In this document: one piece after another, positions 49,010-59,699 of the stretch
Position numbering within the stretch: position 1 is the first letter of the stretch
Layout: the number at the start of each line of letters is the position of its first letter
Assembly: GCF_932526225.1 (NCBI RefSeq)
Contig: NC_064039.1
Span: 10,496,139 to 10,560,138 of the forward strand
Source of the DNA: Nematostella vectensis
Taxonomy: Eukaryota; Cnidaria; Anthozoa; Actiniaria; Edwardsiidae
DNA: 64,000 nt
Direction: 5' to 3'
Notes under the pieces: model-generated
The model's input: only the letters and a program-made list of their open reading frames with translations
Database searches by the model: none
Told to the model about the DNA's origin: nothing
Position numbers and translations under genes: made by a program

Positions 49010-51482
49010 AGCTACAATAAGTAAGTGCTTGGGTTTTCAGGTTTTCTGACGGCTCGAAATGAACTGCGCTTGCAGTGGAACTGGACAGCGGATTTCGTAA
49101 ATCCACAGGGATACCAAAAAGGAACTAGGCAGCTTAAGTTTGAGATGCGGGGGGGGGGGGGGGGGGGGGTATCAATAAAAATACACAGTCTAGCGTGTAT
49201 CTAAAGAGTTTTTTTCTTTTTTTTTTGGGAGGGGGGGCGGGGGGATGGTTCTATGCCTTTTCTACTTGTGAAAGTCAGTCAAATATCTTATGGTATAGCT
49301 AGAAAGACTACAGGTAAGCTGTAGAAAAACTAGATGGTCTTCGAAGGCGTGCTGTAAAAAGGTATGAAAAAGGTTGAAAAGGTATGTTAAACGCCTCTGT
49401 GAAACAGAGTAGTTGCGCTGACGTCAAATTCTTACTCTGACAAATTTGAGCTTTCCAAAAAATTTGCGAGGAAGATTCGCGAAAAAAAAAAGACCGAGAA
49501 CTCTGATCTCGCGAAATTTGATATAGAAAAATTGCTGAAGGTTAAGTTTAGTGAGGACATTTTACGGTACTCGATGATGCAGCTGCTGCTAAGGGGGCAG
49601 CGTGTTTGTTTAGATTCAATTATACTGGTCTTGTTTTAGATCGCGTTAACGTCATTTTATTTTTTAAAAAATCAGTTGAACCTCAAATAATTCGTGAAAT
49701 TAAGGGTGTACTGACATTAGTGTTGCTCAGTAACGACGTACGCTGGTGGCGTTGAGCGCGCGCATATACATAACACGGAATTAGTCATTCCAAGCTTTCC
49801 TGAAGTAAAAGAAATAAAAATATGCGTTTCAAGTTCCCAAAAATTGACTTCAAGTTGATCTCAGCCTTTTCGGGTGATGATATTTCCAATGTTTTGTAAA
49901 AACGAAGATTCAGCGAAGATTTAGTCAAGCCCACCCTTTTTAAGACAAAGTTTTCAATTTTCACTACCTGCGCGCGCTGCAAACACCGAACGCTCGCGCA
50001 CGCACTGAAAATTTTATTTTAAAGTAGCGCGCACTATATCAGAATTTTAAAATACTTTTTCAATTTTAATCATTACATGACGGATGTCGTTCCTTTGAAG
50101 TATATATACCATGAAACACTATAGGATTTTGTTTTTAAACTTCATTTAAATTTCATCATGTGAGATATCAGTGTGTCTGAGCAGGCCGAATGAGCACGCG
50201 CGGGCTTTGTTTCACTTCCGGTTCTGCGTTTTCTAAAAGAGCTTTTTTTGTCGCCAAGTTACTTCAAAACGCAATATTTTTTCTCTATTCCTTTTTATAA
50301 AATTTTCCTTCATATAGCCAAGCATGAATTTAGTGTTAATCTGGATTTCAGGTGTTAATCTCGATTTCAGGACCTTTGAAAAATCATAAAAAAACAATTA
50401 CTCAATCATTTCTAAAACGCATGCTTGGCTTAATGCGCCCATCCCTCAAGATTCATAAAACCTTTTTAATATTTGTTTTCGAGCAATTTTACTTGAAATA
50501 TTTGCTTTCATCTGTATCTATGACGTCACATTATGACGCCACTGGGTAACGTCATCATAATAGTCAGCACACTTGTGGTGGTCACCTTGGCAAATATCAG
50601 ACCCTTATGATTTCCACAAAGCTTTTATGCTATATTCAATTTTCCTTAGCAACAGATGTCAGTACACCCCTCCCCTGAAAACACAATTTTCTCCGCGATC
50701 GCGAAATGACTCGCGAAATGTGCCGAGCAAATTTTCACATAATATGAGATGCGCGAAAATAAAGAAGAATGGTATACTTTCTTTTTTCATGTGATATTTA
50801 TGAAATTGCAAAGATGAGTAAATCCTGGGTACGCGATCCATAGGGCGCCTTGGGTCTCTTAGGGGCTCTGATATTAGTAGTGAAGCAAGTAATAGTCTTG
50901 TTCGTGTTTTATGAATTCTATCTCTTGTTCTGCACACTGTATTTTGTAAATATATTGGGCAGCTGTACCCTTTGCACAACATACTATCATTCTTTGTTTA
51001 ATCATATAAGTTTGGAAAACTAAATTACTTTAGATTTTTATTGTCTAACAAAGCAGTGAGGCGTGAAGTCTTGTTCGGTCATCAAAATAAACGCAGAAAT
51101 ATGTTGCTAATACACTGAAGCCTGCTGTTATTTGAAAGTATCCTCATACATCCCGTGGTGTTAAGATTACTTTCAATAAAGTTCTGAACATTTAGATTTT
51201 GTCTCCAAACACTTTTGTGCGATATGAGAGATTATAAATTTTGACCACCATGAATATTCAAAAAAGAAAGTTTAATAAAGAATCCCTTAGATAAGAAAAA
51301 AATCAGCTTAAATAGCATCTAAAATAAAATACACAATAATCATTATAATCGTATCATTATTGTTATGCAGATTTTATTTTTTACGCACTTGTCAGTATTA
51401 ACACAGAGGTCTGATATGGTTTTGATCATTAATCTTTGTTGGGCTGACGCCGTACAAGTACTTGTTAGTCTTGTAGGAAGAG
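49010..51482. other. Intergenic stretch between phosphatase and receptor genes
   Basis: Divergent intergenic region that should include both promoters. It holds a G run at 49148-49169 and a terminal-inverted-repeat element at 49704-50671. No exon supported. Confidence 0.45.
49704..50671. mobile_element. About 970-bp terminal-inverted-repeat element
   Basis: The left end AAGGGTGTACTGACATTAGT followed by GTTGCT is mirrored by AGCAACAGATGTCAGTACACC at the right. The interior is AT-rich with CGCGCG clusters and no transposase frame. The target duplication is not clear. Confidence 0.65.
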
Positions 51483-54400
51483 ATGCTGTCGTGTTCTAAC
51501 ATTCTACGTGTTCTAGTCCTCGTCACCATCTCAGGTAGGTACTTGTGGTACCTGTTCGTCAATGCAGTCAATGCAGCGATGAACTACGAAGAAAGCTTTA
51601 AATAAAGAAAGCTCAAATAACCGAAACGAAAAACTTATCGACAGCAAAAAGTAAAAGAAGAAACTCAAAAGAAATGTTCTCCCCCATCTTTTTTTCCTAT
51701 TTTGACGCTTGCATAAATAAGAAAAGCGCCTTCCACAAACTGCGCCAGCATGACTCGCCAGTATTGCTGGGCCAGGGTCTTGTCGAATGACTCGAAAGTT
51801 TGCTGGGCCAGGGTCTTGTCGAATGACTCGCCAGTATTGCTGGGCCAGGGTCTTGTCGAATGACTCGCCAGTATTGCTGGGCCAGGGTCTTGTCGAATGA
51901 GTCGCCAGTATTGCTGGGCCAGGTTCTTGTCGAATAAGTCGCCAGTATTGCTGGGCCAGGGTCTTGTCGAATAAGTCGCCAGTGTTGCTGGGCCAGGGTC
52001 TTGTCGAATGACTCGCCAGTATTGCTGGGCCAGGTTCTTGTCGAATAAGTCGCCAGTATTGCTGGGCCAGGGTATTGTCGAATAAGTCGCCAGTATTGCT
52101 AGGCAAGGTTCTTGTCGAATAAGTCGCCAGTATTGCTGGGCCAGATTCTTGTCGAATAAGTCGCCAGTATTGCTGGGCCAGGGTCTTGTCGAATAAGTCG
52201 CCAGTATTGCTAGGCAAGGTTCTTGTCGAATAAGTCGCCAGTATTGCTGGGCCAGGGTCTTGTCGAATAAGTCGCCAGTATTGCTGGGCCAGGTTCTTGT
52301 CGAATAAGTCGCCAGTATTGCTGGTCCAGTGTCTTTTCGAATGACTCGCTAGCAATGTAAGAAGATACAAACTTAGAGGGGGTAGAGTTTGTGTTGCTTT
52401 GGGCTATGTAGTTATTTGAGAACCGAGCAACCCAGGTTTATCGTTCCCAGTGACAAAAACGTATTTATAAAAAGAAAACTCAATTTCGTTTTGAGTTGAT
52501 CATGACTTTGTAGGAATGTGCATAAAATATAGAAATTTCATAACATAAGCAAATTCAATTATCCGAAGTCCCGTTAGGACGTTATTTGTGAAATAAGTTA
52601 CCATGGTAGCGACTACAAGTCGACTACAAATCCGTAAACTCGCAAATTCCAACACAATAAAATATTGATAGTAAAAGTCAACAAAACTATAACAGAAGTT
52701 TATGAAGCTAAAGGCTTAACACCGATAATAATAAGAATTTATTTCTTTAGCGTGCTCTCTTCAAATTAATTTTCAATGTTCATTATTTGCACAGCAAGGA
52801 TTATGATCTCTTTCTGCCTTTTATTAATTATTCAAAAGCTGGGGGACGGAATTATTGTCAAGATTGTTAAGTTGAAATATCTTCTATTTTATGTCAAACC
52901 GCTAAGCTGAGGCTCAGCTTGATTACCAGATGTCAGGTTATGTCTAAGATACGGTGATTTTTATAACAGGAAAATGACCACTTTTTTATCTAGCATCCTA
53001 GCTAGCGTCAGAATTCTTTGAATCTAATTTTCAACTTCTGTTTTTTTCTAAGGTCTCGTGGAGAGTAGAAATGGATCCGCAGAGTTTGACATCAGAAAAC
53101 ACCTGCTGGATGGGTATGACAAAGTAGTCCTACCATCCGAGCCTGATCGCCTGGCTCTCAATTTTTCACTAAAATTTGTACAGATCATGGACGTGGTAAG
53201 ACTAGGTCGAGAGGGGAGGTCTTTTTTATCTCTTTTGAATGGGAAGTAAAGAACGGCTTACTCTGTCCCTTAAAAAGGTTTCCTCTCCACACATATCCAG
53301 CTCTTTTAACACTCTTTGTTGTAGTTATGTATTATGTAGTTTGGTTCGGACTTTCACTATTTTTCACTATTTTTCTTTAATTAATTACCCTACTCCCCCC
53401 CCCTCCCCCCACACACACACACCACCCCTCCACTTCTAATCCAGCCCGCACGTTGTGCTGTGTAAACTAGTTGTACATGTCTGTCAAATTGATTTATTTT
53501 TTAGAAAGACAAAGAGCAGCTCGTTTCCGTGGAGTGCTGGTACAGTATGGTAGGTATTGCAATAATGCATTGTATTGGAAATGTTGTTTTTTTGCCTTGA
53601 GCCACTACGCAAAATATCTTATACCCTTTTCAGAATTGGATAAACTCCTTCCTTAAGTGGGACAAAAAGAAATACCAGAACGAAAGCCGTGTTTTCTTCG
53701 ACCCCTCTGAAATCTGGGTACCGGATATTGCTCTTTATAACAAGTAAGACTTGCCACAGCATTATGCAAAATACCGTCCTTATTCTTTTCATTAACGTTG
53801 CTGGCCGTGAGACCGAGAGGTTGGATAGAGCGAATCCAAAGAAGGTTACCGATGACGTCAAATCATTGATGTGGTGATGTCACAGGGAAGTAAAAAAAAA
53901 AACACAGGAAATTCGAAAAAATGCCCATTATAATTAAGGCACACCAAAAAACATTGCTACCCTAGAAATATGCCAGAAGCAAAAAATAACTTCTTTTAAA
54001 AAGTCTAACATAACAAATTGTCAAAGTGTTTTGGAAGTCGAAGTATTAATTAATCTAGAAAATATTGATTTCTAGCGCCTCTTTCTGCGATCACCTAAAA
54101 ATAGCATGTAATCTATTTTCAGTGGCGATGATAAAGTGCAAACTTCTGGGGGGCGTACCAAGTTCCTGACAAATATAGTCGTCGAAGATACTGGCAAGTG
54201 CGTCTGGAGCGGACCTGTGACCTTCACCTTCACTTGCTCCATGGCGCTGAGTCGATGGCCGTTTGACGATCAGAATTGTACTATGAAATTTGGCTCATTG
54301 TCATACGGCAAAAACAACTTCATCATATCCAAGGTGAAGGTCTCCAAATCTGGTAAGAATGTTATTTTTATAGAAAAAAAAATTCGACATAGCTCAGTAT

Positions 54401-55173
54401 GCAAAGGCTCTACCGTTGCCTTTAACATTGCATTATTTCATTTCATTTTTTTAGACGACTTTATTGAAAATAGTAACTGGGAACTGAAGAACATAACCGT
54501 TGCGTTGCAAGAGACTGACCATGGCGACTGCTGTCTGTTCGGTTTCTCACAAGTAACCTACACTTTAAACATGGCGCGCAAATTTAAATACCACATGTTC
54601 TACCTTGTCGCCCCATGCCTACTCATGGTCATCTTGTCGCTATTCAGCTTCTGGATCCCATCAGAAAGCGGCGAGAGAATCGGCTTCGTCACAACTCTTC
54701 TCCTCGCCATGATGGTGTTCCTTCTTGTAGTTCCAGACCTCATTCCCGAGTCATCAACCAGCATCCCTATTTTAGGCGTTTTCCTCATGGCGACTCTGGT
54801 TATGGTTAGCCTCATTTTGATGATCACCATATTCGTCCTGGTGATTCATCACAAGGAAGGCGTCCCGCCAACATGGATCCAGAAACTCTTCTGCGGCAAG
54901 CCCAAGCCAGTCAACAGAGTGGAAGTCCAGTCACGTGATGAAGATCCATTTGAGCCCGCAATGCGAGCCCATCAGCCTAACTATGGTGATGTCAAACCAC
55001 CAAACACTCCTGGCCCCACTAAGGTGTTCATGAGAGAGAAGAAATTCACTGAGAACAACCCGATGACGTACAAGGAGATTTCCGAGAAGCTTGATGTCAT
55101 CTTCTTCTGGGTGTTCGTGTTGGTGTCTTGTGTGTTGTACAGTGCGATCTTGACACAGAAGGATATGAAGTGA
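51483..55173 (+). CDS. Nicotinic acetylcholine receptor-like subunit, complete 6 exons
   Basis: Exons: 51483-51534, 53053-53195, 53505-53549, 53634-53743, 54123-54352, 54455-55173; 432 residues, phases all agree. A signal peptide (NILRVLVLVTIS) starts the protein. The extracellular domain has WINSFLKWD (loop D), WVPDIALYN (loop A) and the Cys-loop C155-x13-C169 (SMALSRWPFDDQN inside). The vicinal Cys219-Cys220 pair marks an alpha-type subunit, but the usual Tyr before it is replaced by Gly-Asp. M1 is about 239-261, and M2 follows GER at 266-268, where the Glu suggests cation selectivity. M3 follows, then a cytoplasmic loop of about 90 residues and M4 at the C-terminus. The protein would be a plasma-membrane ligand-gated channel subunit; the ligand is not proven. 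Intron 1 contains a 37-bp array. Confidence 0.95.
51745..52352. repeat. Tandem array, 37-bp unit, about 16 copies
   Basis: Copies of CGCCAGTATTGCTGGGCCAG followed by GGTCTTGTCGAATAAGT or GAATGACT fill intron 1 of the receptor gene. Since 37 is not a multiple of three, the minus strand stays open because all three frames of the unit lack stops, which yields a spurious 279-residue frame with a 37-residue period. No splice junction is visible in the unit. Confidence 0.92.
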
Positions 55174-55569
55174 CCTTGGTTCTTGTTTGTTTTACTCTTA
55201 TCATCAACACTATCACCAAGAAAAAAATCAGTGGGTGCTGACTAAACACGTGTAGTTTAACTTTCTATCGCTCCTTTCACCCTTTCTGGTCGGTGGAACA
55301 TACCTTGTCACTTTTTGTTTTTTTTGTAAGAGATCGTTTCTCTCTAGGGATTGTGCACTCGTTGCGACACCTATGCTTTTAATGATTGCAACACAGAGAT
55401 CTATTCTATAGAGAATAGTTAAATCAAAGTTTTATTATTGCCTGATAAATTTACAAGGGAAAGCCTTGGGAAAGTAAGCAAAGAGCATTTTCAAATAGTT
55501 TCTCGCAAAATTTGCCGCGTGATGACAAGTCCAACACAGTCCCAGCGGGGAAATTTGTTGTTCGATGCT

Positions 55570-55575
55570 AATAAA
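55570..55575 (+). terminator. Possible poly(A) signal of the receptor gene
   Basis: AATAAA about 395 bases after the stop codon; no closer hexamer was seen. Confidence 0.35.
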
Positions 55576-55736
55576 GGCTTGTTGACAGATCTTGGCCGTT
55601 GAACACATCAGATTTTGACAGCCGCTTTAATATACGCGCATACCAGATTGGTACACAATGGATACCGAGTTATCTGCTCTTGTTTGACCTTATCGAGGTC
55701 ACGGGAACAGGCTGTCCGCAGTAACTCCAGTTCGCT

Positions 55737-56250
55737 GACCTGATGGATGTTACTAAAACGGGGAACGGGGAACAGGGAGAGGGGGACAGGGATCTGGGAA
55801 CGAGTGATCAGCGGTAGGGCACAGTGATGTAGCAACCTCGCGTGCGTCTCTTTGGCTCTTCTCTCGTTAAAATGGATGGTAAGTGAAATCTCTGACTCTG
55901 TTTCTAAGAATTATGAATAATTCATGCACCCATTGAATCGAATCTAATACGTTTCTCTGATTTTAGATGTGATAGAGATCAAGTCAAGTGAAAGGTATGT
56001 TGAAAGGGATAATATGATAACAGTTTGCTTGGGTAGTTTAGTGCGAGCTAAAATCGCAATGGTAAGCTTGAAAAGAGATTTATGGAAACATATTTTGAAT
56101 CCGTGGATATTTTTGCAATCCTACATTGCCATGACTTTAAATTCTCATCCCATAGTGATGAAAAGCACTGTTACAAATTTGAGGTTCTATTTTCAGTATT
56201 TTTATGATTATTGATGTTAAAAGCTGCTGCTTTCCTTTTACAAGTTCAAC
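55737..56250 (+). repeat. Large inverted repeat, left arm, with a possible gene start
   Basis: This arm is mirrored by 56410-56712. It contains ATGGATG|GTAAGT (55872-55878) and TTTTAG|ATGTGATAGAGATC...GAAAG|GTATGT (55967-55994), which join in frame to M-D-D-V-I-E-I-K-S-S-E and look like the first exons of a gene. No further exon was recognised. About 210 bases (55982-56190) are absent from the right arm. Confidence 0.7.
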
Positions 56251-56409
56251 AATGTCTGAGCTTGAGTCCAAGTCTGGGCTTGAGTCTGAGCTTGAGCTGT
56301 AATAAAGTGTACAGAGGAACAAATAAGATGGGGCCAGAAAAGTAATAACATTTATAACAATAACAATAGTCTAATTTAGTAAACAGTCAACTTGATGTTA
56401 GAGGAAAGA

Positions 56410-56712
56410 AGGGTCATGGTCACGGGAAACAGCAGCTTTCAACATCAATAATCATAAAAATACTGAAAATGATCTCTATCACATCCAAAATAAGAGAAAC
56501 GTATTAGATTCGATTCAATGGGCGCATGAATTATTCATAATTCTTAGAAACAGAGTCAGAGATTTCACTTACCATCCATTTTAACGAGAGAAGAGCCAAA
56601 GAGACGCACGCGAGGTTGCTACATCGCTGTGCCCTACCGCTGATCACTCGTTCCCAGATCCCTGTTCCCCGCTTCCCGCTCCCCGTTCCCCGTTTTAGCA
56701 ACATCCCTGACC
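56410..56712 (-). repeat. Large inverted repeat, right arm
   Basis: Reverse copy of 55737-56250. It keeps ATGGATG|GTAAGT (56579-56573), but the acceptor TTTTAG has become TTTTGG, so any gene start here is damaged. High similarity over the arms implies a fairly recent event. Confidence 0.75.
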
Positions 56713-57104
56713 ATGCTGTTTAGCGGGACGATTACTAGCACAAATGCTTTCAATTTCATTCTCACTTCGGCAAGAAACACAAGGGTTTGAAAAAGTTAAA
56801 CGTTGTCGGCATAATTGCCAACAAATCATTCTGTAAAAATAGCTGCCTCAAGCACTGCAACTTCTCGTTCTTTGGTGCAAAATCCGGTCCTTTTAAATCT
56901 TGTAGGGTCGACAACAAGCTCGACAAATAATTTGGAAAATTTTCCTCGACCAACTCGTCCGCCGCTAAAGAACAATAGTCTGCCGGCAGGCCCTCGTGTC
57001 TTACCCTTCCCTAGTCCCCCTCGGCCCCTACGCAGGCTATCATCCAACCGAATTACAATGCCAATTAAACTGTCAAACCTCCAAATGAACGCAAAGTAAA
57101 CAAA

Positions 57105-57422
57105 GGTACCCTTTTCAGTCTTTTAAGTTGTGTTATTAAAGACGAAAAAGGGTACCAATTTTGATGTGATGTTAAATCGAGTCTAAAGTGGGAAAAAAGT
57201 AACCCTTTTGTGTTTTACTTTGTATTATATGCTGCTAACAGGAAATGTACATAATTTCCGACTATCTGCTTTCTAGGAACCTTAGAGAAAAGGTCACCGT
57301 TTTCGTTCTTATCCGTGAAATAGACCGATGATCGAAATTGTCGACATTTTATGAACACATTCTATATCTGCAAATAGACGGCAAACCTGTCCGTATTATT
57401 CTGCAAAAAGGGTACCCTTTTT
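57105..57422. repeat. GGTACCC palindromes and hairpin
   Basis: A hairpin at 57105-57156 pairs GGTACCCTTTTCAGTCTTTT with its near-complement ending AAAAAGGGTACC across a 9-base loop. A perfect 18-base palindrome, AAAAAGGGTACCCTTTTT, lies at 57405-57422. They may mark ends of a small element. Confidence 0.6.
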
Positions 57423-58329
57423 CATGTTACGATTTTAAAATGATAAATGACAAAAAAGGTAGGCTTTTTTGAGTGTCTTATTTTACTTGGTAAGTAAAAA
57501 CACGGGGAAGACCCATTTTTGGACAACCGCCTTTTATCATTTAAAGCAGAATTGCCGGTTTGTTCCACTGATTCATTGCCCCCTTTACAAGATTGAAGTT
57601 AAAAGATACAGTGCAACCAAGGGATACGTTTCAAATCCCCCAAAGTGTCATGTAGAATCATCACAAATAGTAAAATGAAACAAGAATGAAATGAAAACAG
57701 TGATCCATTTCAAATAAAAAAATAATAGTACTTCTAGCTAATCAAAGACAAGATGCAGATGTCAAGGATCTAAGAAAGAACTTTTCAGTCATAAAATTAA
57801 AATTTAAATGAAATAAAGCCTGAATTGACTGTTATCAGCTAGAAAATAAAAGCTTATTGCAACAGACTATAGCACATACACTGGCTAGACACTCAAAAGT
57901 TTGTGACTATTCATGGTCACATTTGTGACTTGGTATCAAACAAGCAGCCTTCTATAAATTGGAGTCACATTGCCTCCCAAACAGCCAAATGGTGATGGTT
58001 CCATTCCGAATCTTGAAAAACCCCTGAATTCCCCTTGACGTGTGGTCAAGGGCGAAAAGCTCGGCTTCGGAGGAGTTCGTCACACAAACTTTTCCTTATT
58101 TTAATGATATATGTCATTAGCAGGTTTTGTATATTTTTAAAGCTTAGAAATAGCGCAAGAATATTAATAAATAAGCATAGCAACGCGACAAGATTCTTAA
58201 TAAGCAACCGCCATGTTCTTTGGGTGTCCTAATGTGGTTGTAAAATAATATAACCTGGCCCTCGTTTAGGAGTAGTTCTCGTTGTGTTACCGAGGCGAAA
58301 GGTTTTTCAAAGGAACACAACGACAATAG

Positions 58330-58602
58330 GGGACTTGTGCTAAGAGATCACGTGACCTTTCTGGGTGGCAAATTCAAAACAAAATAATACAAAAAAATCT
58401 GAAATTACTGCGCCCGTCACACCAGAGAATGACGAAGAAATAAAATCTTTTAATGAAACTAAACCCTTTCTGAAAAAAAATTCTGTTTTTTTTTCGTTTT
58501 CGTTTCGCAAAATAAGTTTTGTTGCTGTTATTTTGCCACTAAAAGGCTGAGCGCGCTTGTTTGCCACCCAAACAGTCACGTGATCTTTTAGCGCAAGTCC
58601 CC
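58330..58602. mobile_element. 273-bp terminal-inverted-repeat element
   Basis: The left end GGGGACTTGTGCTAAGAGAT, CACGTGAC...GGGTGGCAAA is mirrored by TTTGCCACCC...GTCACGTGATCTTTTAGCGC, AAGTCCCC, giving arms of about 44 bases. Frames through it are not counted as genes. Fragments of the same family occur near 48.2-48.5 kb. Confidence 0.82.
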
Positions 58603-58699
58603 AATTGCCCCTGAACTCTTTGAGACACTAAGTCTCAAATAACATTCTACAAGCATCAATGATCATCACTAGTTTCGAGTCGTTTGAGCAACCCCTATC

Positions 58700-59670
58700 T
58701 AATTGCAGAAAGTTTTGCTAGTTGATGGTGGTAGTTGTGACAACGATGTCAGTCGTAGTGATGATGGTGATCGTAGGGGTGGTGCTCATTATGGTGGGGG
58801 TGGTGTTGATGGCGGTAAGGATGATGATTATGAGTATTATCGCAGGGATGGTGTTGAGCGTGGTGATGTGTTGGGTGATGTTGATTATGGTGATACAAGA
58901 GGTGACAATGGTGATGTAAATGGTGATAATGTTGGTGAAAGGGTTGCGCTGATTGTAGTGATGTAAGTGGTAATGGTGATGGCGAAGGTGCTGATCGTGG
59001 TGATGTAAGGGGAGGTGCTGGTAGTGGTGTTGATCGTGATGATGTAAGGGGTGGTGCTGGTTATAGTGATGCAAGGGTTGGTGTTCATTAGGGAGGTGTT
59101 GTTGATGATTTAAGGGGAGGCGTTGATAATGATGATGTAAGGGGTGGTGCTGGTTATAGTAATGCAGGGGATGGTGTTCATTAGGGGGGTGTTGTTGATA
59201 ATTTAAGGGGAGGCGTTGATGGTGTTTGTGCTGTAAGGGGTGGTGTTGATTATGATGATGTAAGGGGTGTTATTGATTATGATGATGTAAGGGGTGGTGC
59301 TGGTTATAGTGATGCAAGGGGTGGTGTTGATTATGATGATGTAAGGGGTGGTGCTGGTTATAGTGATGCAAGGGGTGATGTTCATTAGGGGGGTGTTGTT
59401 GATGATTTAAGGGGAGGCGTTGATAATGATGATGTAAGGGGTGGTGCTGGTTATAGTGATGCAAGGGGTGGTGTTCATTAGGGGGGTGTTGTTGATGATT
59501 TAAGGCGTTGATGGTGTTTGTGCTGTAAGGGGTGTTATTGATTATGATGATGTAAGGGGTGGTGCTGGTTATAGTGATGCAAGGGTTGGTGTTCATTAGG
59601 GGGGTGTTGTTGATGATTTAAGGGGAGGCGTTGATGGTGTTTGGGCTGTAAGGGGTGGTGATTTTTATAA
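58700..59670. repeat. GAT/GGT-rich composite tandem repeat
   Basis: A G/T-rich plus strand is built from blocks such as GATGATGTAAGGGGTGGTGC, TGGTTATAGTGATGCAAGGG and TTCATTAGGGGGGTGTTGTT in a higher-order order repeated four to five times. Thr/His/Ile-rich frames on the minus strand are artefacts. Confidence 0.88.
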
Positions 59671-59699
59671 CTGTTTCAGACGGAGGATTCGCAGATGAA

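Noticed and set aside
56815-57099. Pro/Ser-rich 94-residue frame
   Set aside because: No ATG, no flanking exons, and no recognisable domain.
58340-58579. 79-residue minus-strand frame
   Set aside because: Lies inside a terminal-inverted-repeat element and matches no transposase.
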